NCBI GenBank assembly: GCA_003511945.1
Contig: DOJA01000305.1
Location: forward strand, 1-11,309
Length of the DNA: 11,309 bases
Reading direction: 5' to 3'
From: Phycisphaerales bacterium
GTDB lineage: Bacteria > Planctomycetota > Phycisphaerae > Phycisphaerales > UBA1924
The notes beneath the pieces are model-generated. The model was given only the letters and a program-made list of their open reading frames with translations. It did no database searches and was not told the DNA's origin. The translations under genes and the position numbers were made by a program. This document shows, in pieces, positions 6,485 through 11,309 of the stretch (its first letter is position 1; the number at the start of each line of letters is the position of its first letter).

Positions 6485-7714
6485 CTACGCCGCCAGGCCG
6501 TGGTCGTCGGCGTGGCCATGATCGTCCTCTTCCACATCGAACCCCGGCCACTGCTTGTCGGGCGTGTGGCGGTGGTGGATGCGGACGACGCGGTCGAGCT
6601 GCTCGCCGAAGATGTCGCGGATGACCCTCAGGTGCGCGAGCGTGGTGTCGGGGAAGGGGTTGCGCCGGTCGCGGAACAGGGCGAAGACCGCCAGGCAGTC
6701 GCCGTCCTCGTCGCGGCAGGCGAAGACAACGAGCGCCGAGTCGTTCAGCCACTGCGCGTCGTCGCCCAGCGCCTCGTCCAGTTCGGGCGCGGTGGCGAAG
6801 CGCCGGACCTCGCGCTCCTGGTCGAACCGGGGGGCGATGACATCCGCCAGGTGGTCCAGCAGCACATCCGCCGTGTCGCGCGGGACATCGTAGTTCACAT
6901 ACGCGCCCAGACTGTAGTCGTCGTGCCCGGTGGGCAGGAAGACAGCGGCGTTCGTCGGGCCGGTCTTGTTCAGCAGGTACTCCAGCGTCGTGCGCAGCAG
7001 CGCCTCGACGTCCAGCTCCTGTCGCACGATGGTCGTGAACTCCGACGCCATCGTCGCGCTGGTCATCTGGTCGGCCAGGTCCTGGTAGGCGGTGACCAGG
7101 TCGTTGCACAGGTCGTCCACCTGCTTGCTGACCTCTTCCCGGGCGGAGTTCAGTCGCTTGCAGATGCGCTTGAGGCGCTCGACGCGGCGCTGCTCGTCGC
7201 GGGTGCGCCCGGCCCTCTCGGCGGCCCCCGCCACTCGGCGCGACAGCTCCGCGGGCTGGAAAGGACGGGTCACGAAGTCCGCCGCCCCGCTCCGCATGGC
7301 GTCGACCGCCGCCGCCAGGTCCGCGCGGTCGGAGACCACCACGCAGCAGGTCGCCCGGGCCCGGTCGCCGGCCAGTTCCCGCACGAGTTCGAGCCCCCCG
7401 CCGTCGGGCAGGGCCTCGTCCACGATCACCACATCGTACGAGCCAGACAGCAGCAGCACCCGCGCCTCGGCCAGCGTGGCGGCCCGCTCGAACTGGGCGT
7501 TCATCCCGTCGATCGCGCGCTCGATCTCGTCGCAGGAAGACTCGCGCCCGCTCACGCCCAGCAGGTGGATCGTCCGTGCCGACGAGCGCTCGGGCTTTGC
7601 GCCGGGCGCTCCGGGGGATCCGGGGGATCCGGGGGCTCCGGGGGCTCCGGGGGCTCCGGGGGCGGCGCTGGTCGGCCCGGCGCCGTGGGGTTCCTTGGGC
7701 TTGCGCTTGGCCAT
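6485..7714 (-). CDS. Degenerate receiver-coiled coil-GAF protein with collagen-like linker
   Basis: The 409-residue protein has four parts. Residues 1-47 are a basic start plus a Gly-Ala-Pro/Gly-Ser-Pro repeat (20-39). Residues 48-165 form a receiver-like domain with the acceptor Asp99 (VVIVDEALPDG), Ser128 and the RPF motif at 150-152. Residues 165-215 look like a coiled coil. Residues 220-375 resemble a GAF domain. A His/Asp-rich tail follows (380-406). The acidic pair normally ending the first receiver strand is absent (IHLLGVSG), and the conserved Lys is Arg150, so phosphorylation is doubtful. There is no DNA-binding output domain. It is the third gene of the signalling operon, 68 bp after the kinase. 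The ATG at 7714 has GAGAG eight bases upstream; an upstream GTG at 7786 overlaps the kinase stop as GTGA and is a credible alternative. A regulatory partner of the kinase is my inference. Confidence 0.85.
   Translation of the reverse strand: MAKRKPKEPHGAGPTSAAPGAPGAPGAPGSPGSPGAPGAKPERSSARTIHLLGVSGRESSCDEIERAIDGMNAQFERAATLAEARVLLLSGSYDVVIVDEALPDGGGLELVRELAGDRARATCCVVVSDRADLAAAVDAMRSGAADFVTRPFQPAELSRRVAGAAERAGRTRDEQRRVERLKRICKRLNSAREEVSKQVDDLCNDLVTAYQDLADQMTSATMASEFTTIVRQELDVEALLRTTLEYLLNKTGPTNAAVFLPTGHDDYSLGAYVNYDVPRDTADVLLDHLADVIAPRFDQEREVRRFATAPELDEALGDDAQWLNDSALVVFACRDEDGDCLAVFALFRDRRNPFPDTTLAHLRVIRDIFGEQLDRVVRIHHRHTPDKQWPGFDVEEDDHGHADDHGLAA
7602..7664 (-). repeat. 9-bp tandem repeat encoding a collagen-like linker
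   Basis: Seven consecutive 9-bp units are variants of CCGGGGGCT (plus strand): ccgggcgct, ccgggggat twice, ccgggggct three times and ccgggggcg. On the coding strand each unit gives Gly-Ala-Pro or Gly-Ser-Pro in frame, forming the linker before the receiver-like domain of the downstream-most signalling protein. Units of nine bases can be gained or lost without a frameshift, so linker length may vary between strains. Confidence 0.9.
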
Positions 7715-7782
7715 GGGCGGTGCTCTCTTCCTCGCGACTCGGGGGCGCCCCGTCGTGCGGCCCCTTGGATTCCGTCCCTCGT

Positions 7783-10089
7783 TCACGCCGCCTGATCGGT
7801 CCTGCCTTGCTCCGCCCGCGGGGTCGGGCGCCAGTCGGGGAGCACGATCCGGGCGCAGGTCCCCTGGCCCGGCCCGCTCTCGAGGGCCACCGTGCCCCCG
7901 TGCAACTCGACGAGGCGCCTGGCCCGGGTCAGGCCCAGGCCGCTGCGTCGCCCCGCAGGGTGCTCCGAGAAGAACGGGTCGAAGGCGTGCTTGCGCGCCC
8001 GCTCGGAGAGCCCGCGTCCTCCGTCCGTCACCGTGATCATCAGTCGGCCATCGAAGGGGTCGAGGTGAGCCCGAACCTCGACGGGGCTCTCCGAACCCGA
8101 GCGCAGCGCGTTGGCGACGAGTTCCGACGCCGCCTCCGTCAGCAGGCCCGGGTCCGCCCACACCGGCCCGTCGCAGCCCGGCTCGATGTTCACGACCACA
8201 CCGGATCCGGGGGCCGCCTCCTGGGGATCGGCCCGACGGCTCCCTGTCTCAATCGCGGCCATCAGGACCGCGCGCATCGTCGTTGCTTCCCGGCGTACGG
8301 TCGGCGACGAGGCGTAGAGGTGCAGCGAGCCGATCAGGTCCGCGAGCCGGTCGGAGGCCTCGATCGCCGCCCGCAGCCCGCGCTCCCGCGAGGGATCGAG
8401 GGTCGAGTCCGCGAGGAGTTGCAGGTTGCCGCTGATGATGGTCAGCGGGTTGTTCATCTCGTGGGCGGCCCCGGCGGCGAGTTCGCCCAGGCGCGCCATC
8501 GACTCCGACTCCACCAGTCGCGCCTGCAGCGCCGACATGTCCCGGTTGGCCTCCGCCAGCTGCTCCGCCAGGCGCCGGGCGCCGTCGTGCTGGGCCGACG
8601 CGACGAGCGCCGCGCCCCAGGAGGCCCGCAGCGCCGCGACGCACTCCTCACCCGCCTCGCTCCCGAGGGAATCGCGCGTGTGGACCAGCGCGGCGCCCAG
8701 CCCCGGCCCGCCCGTGAGCGCCAGCGCCCGCAGCCCGTCGGGGGCGCCCCAGTCCGCCAGGCGCTCTTCGAGCAGGGCCAGCGCCTTCGCGGACGCGGCG
8801 CCGCCCCGCCCCTGGGTCAGGGCGAAAAGGTCGGCGTCGGGCGCGTCGGGCTCCAGCCAGGCGGTGACGGGCTCGCCCGCGCTGCCCAGCCGGAAGAGCG
8901 ACCACGGCGCGCCCTCGCGCACCCGCAGCAGCACCGCGAAGGCGCTGCCCTCCAGGGCCGCCCGCGCCGAGAGCACCACGGCGGTGAGCGCCTCCGACAG
9001 GTTCCGGCGCTCCCCGCTGGAGGCGTGGAACGAGGCAATCTCTCGCAGGGCCCGCGACTGGACGGCGGCGCCGTCGGACCGGCGCATCATCGTCTCGACC
9101 AGGCGCCCCATCCGCCGGTTGGCGTTCGTCACGCACTGCACCAGCAGGTCGGAGTCGGTCTGGGCGTCGAGCCCCAGGTCCTTCGATCGCTGCGAGAGCC
9201 GCGCCCGCAGCTCGTCGTGGACGCCCCGCACCCGGCGCGGGTCGAAGCCGAACTCGCGGCACAGCTCGTCCAGGTTCGCCAGCAGCGCGTCGCTGCCCGA
9301 CCACCCCAGGTGCAGGCGGCGGACCAGGGCGTCGGCGACGGTCACCACCGCGATCAGCGCGAAGTGCGGGAGTTCCGGCAGCGCGCTCGCCCGCTGGGCG
9401 TGCAGCCAGACGACATCCTGCAGGGCGTGAGGCAGCCCCCAGTGCTCCGCCAGTCGCTTCCCGGCGGCGTGATGGTCGAGGCCGATCACCGCCCGCTCGA
9501 CATCCGCGATGAACACCGGGCGGGCCTCGCACAGCGCGACGACCTTCGCGTACGCCCGGGGCAGCACGCGGTCGAGCGCCAGCTTGCCCATGTCGTGCAG
9601 CAGCCCGGCCAGGAACGCCTCCTGCGGGCGGTAGCCGGTCATGCGCTCGGGGTGCGTCTCGGCGAGCAGTTCCGCGGCGCACGCCGTCGCCAGGCAGTGA
9701 CGCCACAGTTCGCGCCGGTCCAGGCGGGGCGGTCCGGGCGCGTCGGGGACCAGCGGCCCCTCCTCCTCGGCCCCGCCCAGCACGCTGAAGACCTCGACAC
9801 TGAGCATCGCCGCGCGCACGGACTCCATGCCGAGCATCACCGCGGCCCGGTCCACGGTGGTGATCCGCGTCGAGATCACGCGGTCGGCCCGTCGGCACAG
9901 CGACAGCAGGCGCGCCGTGAGCGCCGGGTCCGACTCGATGACCCGCGCGATCTCCTTCAGGTCCGCGCTCTCCGAGGACGACAGCTCCAGCACCCGCAGC
10001 GCGATCGGCGAGAGCGTCGGCAGCGCGTCGATCTGCTGGAGGATCATCTCCAGCCGGGCGCTCCCCGGGGCTTCAAGGGGCGTGGTCAA
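7783..10089 (-). CDS. HDOD domain-GAF-like-histidine kinase fusion
   Basis: This 768-residue protein joins three modules. An HDOD domain spans about 15-270 and keeps the HD-type residues His131, His165-Asp166 (GLLHDMGK) and His206/His207. A GAF-like region covers about 345-500, with a coiled coil at 505-530. The kinase core then has the H-box AAHEMNNPLT with His543, the N-box SELVANA with Asn660, the G1 box DGGRGL (689-694), FDPFF (703-707) and GLGL (717-720). No transmembrane segment or signal peptide is visible, so it should sense a cytoplasmic cue. The start is TTG at 10089 with the strong GGGAGGGAG upstream; the first in-frame Met (residue 15) would cut into the HDOD domain. It lies 22 bp after the response regulator gene and is probably its kinase. 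HDOD domains are linked to signalling in many bacteria; whether this one is catalytic is unknown. Confidence 0.92.
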   Translation of the reverse strand: MTTPLEAPGSARLEMILQQIDALPTLSPIALRVLELSSSESADLKEIARVIESDPALTARLLSLCRRADRVISTRITTVDRAAVMLGMESVRAAMLSVEVFSVLGGAEEEGPLVPDAPGPPRLDRRELWRHCLATACAAELLAETHPERMTGYRPQEAFLAGLLHDMGKLALDRVLPRAYAKVVALCEARPVFIADVERAVIGLDHHAAGKRLAEHWGLPHALQDVVWLHAQRASALPELPHFALIAVVTVADALVRRLHLGWSGSDALLANLDELCREFGFDPRRVRGVHDELRARLSQRSKDLGLDAQTDSDLLVQCVTNANRRMGRLVETMMRRSDGAAVQSRALREIASFHASSGERRNLSEALTAVVLSARAALEGSAFAVLLRVREGAPWSLFRLGSAGEPVTAWLEPDAPDADLFALTQGRGGAASAKALALLEERLADWGAPDGLRALALTGGPGLGAALVHTRDSLGSEAGEECVAALRASWGAALVASAQHDGARRLAEQLAEANRDMSALQARLVESESMARLGELAAGAAHEMNNPLTIISGNLQLLADSTLDPSRERGLRAAIEASDRLADLIGSLHLYASSPTVRREATTMRAVLMAAIETGSRRADPQEAAPGSGVVVNIEPGCDGPVWADPGLLTEAASELVANALRSGSESPVEVRAHLDPFDGRLMITVTDGGRGLSERARKHAFDPFFSEHPAGRRSGLGLTRARRLVELHGGTVALESGPGQGTCARIVLPDWRPTPRAEQGRTDQAA

Positions 10090-10111
10090 GGCGGGCTCCC
10101 TCCCGACGGGC

Positions 10112-10723
10112 TCACGCGCGGAGCAGGTCGGCCATGCGGCCGATCAGGCGCTCGATCGAGAAGGGCTTCTTCACGAAGTCGTCCGCCCCTGCCGCCCGGA
10201 GCGCGTCGATCTCCTCGGGATTCACTACACCCGAGACGAACACGATGCGCGTGTCCTTGAACCGGGGGTTCTCGCGGATGCGCCTGCAGACGATGTTCCC
10301 GTTGATGTCCGGCAGCATGTAGTCCAGCACGATGAGCTGCGGCTCGAACGCCTCGGTCAGCATCCCCGCGTCGTACCCGCTGGACGCGGTGCGGACCTCG
10401 AACCGCCCGTCGCGCTCCAGCGCGTCCACGAACAGCTCCACGATCTGCGGGTCGTCGTCCACCACCAGGACGCGCTTCTTCCCGCTGCCGCTCTCGAGGT
10501 TCTCCGTCGGGATCTCGTTGTCGCGCATGAAGCGCAGCAGTTCGTCCCGAGGGATGCGCCGGAACCGCGACCCCGGCACGCGGAACCCCTGCAGGCGCCC
10601 GCTGTCGAAGCAGCGGATGATCGTCTGCTGGCTGACCTTGCAGATCTCCGCGGCCTCGCCGGTCGTGAAGACCTTCTTCATCTGCCAGTCCTTGGCGCCG
10701 TTCGATTCTGACATCGTGCTCAT
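10112..10723 (-). CDS. Response regulator with N-terminal excisionase/MerR-like HTH and C-terminal receiver
   Basis: The 203-residue protein has the DNA-binding domain first, about residues 16-66 (KKVFTTGEAAEICKVSQQTI onward), ending with the GSRFRRIPRDELLRF wing typical of excisionase/MerR-type helix-turn-helix domains. The receiver follows at 83-203 with a complete acidic set: Asp89-Asp90, acceptor Asp134 (IVLDYMLPD), Ser164 and Lys186 (KKPF). It should therefore be phosphorylated normally. This order is the reverse of OmpR/NarL regulators. The ATG at 10723 gives a 15-residue lead; ATG at 10714 and the ATG coding Met15 (10681) are alternatives, and the last begins right at the conserved domain. 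It is the first gene of the signalling operon and is followed by the HDOD kinase. The region upstream holds dyads and phased repeats that could be its own binding sites. Confidence 0.93.
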   Translation of the reverse strand: MSTMSESNGAKDWQMKKVFTTGEAAEICKVSQQTIIRCFDSGRLQGFRVPGSRFRRIPRDELLRFMRDNEIPTENLESGSGKKRVLVVDDDPQIVELFVDALERDGRFEVRTASSGYDAGMLTEAFEPQLIVLDYMLPDINGNIVCRRIRENPRFKDTRIVFVSGVVNPEEIDALRAAGADDFVKKPFSIERLIGRMADLLRA

Positions 10724-10957
10724 GGCTCACCCCGGTGGAGGGGAGTGCGGCCCGTCGCGGCCGCCGGCCTCCGCTCGCGAGCGCCGCCCTCTGGGTCGGC
10801 GCCGCGAGGGCGTCATCGACGCGGGGTTTGCCCCACTTGACCCGTCTCGCTGTTCAGCACAGACGGCAGCCCTTCCGCGTCCTGCCAGACCGGACCGCGT
10901 CCTTGGCTGCGTCAACACCCCCACACTTCGGGGGGCCGTTCCCGGTCAGCCGCCGAG

Positions 10958-10988
10958 GGCACAGTGGCACGGAGCCCCGGGCTGTGCC
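10958..10988. repeat. Inverted repeat next to palindromic repeat copy 2
   Basis: GGCACAG (10958-10964) and CTGTGCC (10982-10988) are perfect reverse complements around a 17-base GC-rich spacer, with one further G-T wobble outside. The dyad directly adjoins palindromic repeat copy 2, so the two may form one compound element. It is also a plausible 3'-end structure for the minus-strand gene to its right. Confidence 0.45.
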
Positions 10989-10994
10989 TACCGA

Positions 10995-11024
10995 GGCGGG
11001 CGGTTCACTCGCCCGGCGCTCTAC
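10995..11024 (-). repeat. Palindromic dispersed repeat, copy 2
   Basis: Read on the minus strand this 30-bp element begins GTAGAGCGCCGGGCGAGT and ends GAACCGCCCGCC, matching copy 1 (6421-6450) at 26 of 30 positions. On the plus strand GGCGGGCG (10995-11002) pairs with CGCCCGGC (11010-11017) with one mismatch. It lies 37 bp past the stop of the right-edge gene and in the same sense, just as copy 1 follows the glycosyltransferase gene. Confidence 0.6.
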
Positions 11025-11061
11025 TTCCTCTCAGATCGCCCGCCGCGGCGAGCGAAGCGAC

Positions 11062-11309
11062 CTAGGGCGTCAGGTTGCCCTCGCGGTCCGGCTCGATGCG
11101 GAACAGCGTCGGCAGCAGGTAGTTCCGCTCACGGTAGATGAACACCGGACCGGAGACGGCGAACACCAGCGCCTCGCCGTGCGCGAGGATCAGCGATTCA
11201 ATGTCCTCAAGGTTCTGCGAGGGCATCAACCGGAAAGGCGTGTCGTCGGCGGCCTGTCCCTGCGGCCCGGAGTCGGGCGAGAACACCCACCACCCTCCCC
11301 CGCCCCGCC
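11062..11309 (-). CDS. Protein of unknown function, C-terminal part (5' end outside the window)
   Basis: The frame is open from the right edge of the window to a TAG at 11062, so at least 81 residues are encoded and the true start lies beyond 11309. A GTG at 11286 would give 74 residues, but the codons before it continue as a Gly-rich stretch then WWVFSPDSG, which reads as real protein. The conserved-looking part is RLMPSQNLEDIESLI followed by FAVSGPVFIYRERNYLLPT near the C terminus, and it ends in GNLTP. From memory, planctomycete proteins of unknown function carry a similar VSG...YRGxNYLLPT ending; I cannot assign a role. No membrane segment is visible in this part. Confidence 0.65.
   Translation of the reverse strand, partial: RGGGGWWVFSPDSGPQGQAADDTPFRLMPSQNLEDIESLILAHGEALVFAVSGPVFIYRERNYLLPTLFRIEPDREGNLTP

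Larger units (their letters stand above)
10724..11061. other. Gene-free region upstream of the signalling operon
   Basis: These 338 bp hold no convincing gene; open frames through it are short or shadows in GC-rich DNA. It contains the perfect palindrome GCTCGCGAGC (10773-10782), the short dyad GCGTC-ATC-GACGC (10810-10822), two copies of CCGCGTCCT exactly 20 bp apart (10875-10883 and 10895-10903), and a C5/G5 hairpin (10918-10934). It also has a larger dyad (10958-10988), palindromic repeat copy 2 (10995-11024) and CGCCGCGGCG (11041-11050). The signalling operon promoter must lie in its left part. A TTGACG on the minus strand near 10912-10917 is a possible -35 box, but no matching -10 box is seen. 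Confidence 0.6.

Noticed and set aside
7602..7664. The regular short units as a possible CRISPR array
   Set aside because: The units are 9 bp, contiguous, without spacers and encode an in-frame Gly-Ala-Pro linker.
7576..10260. An 894-codon open frame on the plus strand across the whole HDOD-histidine kinase gene
   Set aside because: It is very Arg/Gly/Ala/Pro-rich with no recognisable domain, and it lies antisense to a gene with clear HDOD and kinase motifs. In GC-rich DNA such shadow frames are expected.
10918..10935. C5/G5 hairpin as an intrinsic terminator
   Set aside because: The stem is only five base pairs with a 7-base loop and no T-run on either strand; chance occurrence in this composition is likely.
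10332..11141. A 269-codon plus-strand frame across the regulator gene start and the intergenic region
   Set aside because: It is Ser/Arg/Pro-rich with no motif, antisense to the regulator, and runs through the dyads and repeat copy 2.
1..11309. tRNA, rRNA, insertion sequences or prophage genes
   Set aside because: No cloverleaf, rRNA-like stretch, transposase or integrase motif was seen. The excisionase-like HTH belongs to a response regulator, not to a phage gene.

Overview
The window is very GC-rich with dense gene packing. It starts with a complete der gene and ends inside a gene that runs off the right edge. The gene content suggests a planctomycete, probably of the Phycisphaerae type. 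The clues are response regulators carrying an excisionase/MerR-like N-terminal DNA-binding domain, an HDOD-histidine kinase fusion, a collagen-like Gly-Ala-Pro linker, a partial right-edge protein ending in a VSGPVFIYRERNYLLPT-like segment, GTG/TTG starts and weak ribosome binding sites. This placement is an inference from recall; no database search was possible.

Layout. (1) 42-1655 (+): Der, the double-GTPase ribosome assembly factor, possibly from a leaderless transcript. (2) 1660-4957 (-): a compact four-gene dTDP-L-rhamnose operon transcribed rfbA, an RmlC-like cupin, rfbD, rfbB. Its last gene ends 4 bp from the end of der, tail to tail. (3) 4958-5092: a divergent promoter/leader region with a perfect 9-bp hairpin upstream of rfbA. 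(4) 5093-6376 (+): a GT1/UGT-type glycosyltransferase, divergent from the rhamnose operon, which may use its product. (5) 6377-6484: a convergent intergenic region holding a strong stem-loop and one copy of a palindromic repeat. (6) 6485-10723 (-): a three-gene signalling operon. In transcription order it encodes an HTH plus receiver response regulator, an HDOD-GAF-like-histidine kinase with no membrane segment, and a collagen-linker/degenerate receiver/GAF protein. (7) 10724-11061: a gene-free region with several dyads, a 20-bp-phased direct repeat and a second copy of the palindromic repeat. (8) 11062-11309 (-): the 3' part of a protein of unknown function.

How the genes work together. RfbA, RfbB, the cupin and RfbD together cover glucose-1-phosphate to dTDP-L-rhamnose, and the neighbouring glycosyltransferase is a plausible user. 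The one weak point is the cupin, which departs from canonical RmlC around the active site. In the signalling operon the kinase probably phosphorylates the canonical regulator. The third protein keeps its phospho-acceptor Asp but lacks the usual acidic pair and the conserved Lys, so it is more likely a docking or modulating partner. This three-protein module and the two-copy palindromic repeat are the least conventional parts of the window.
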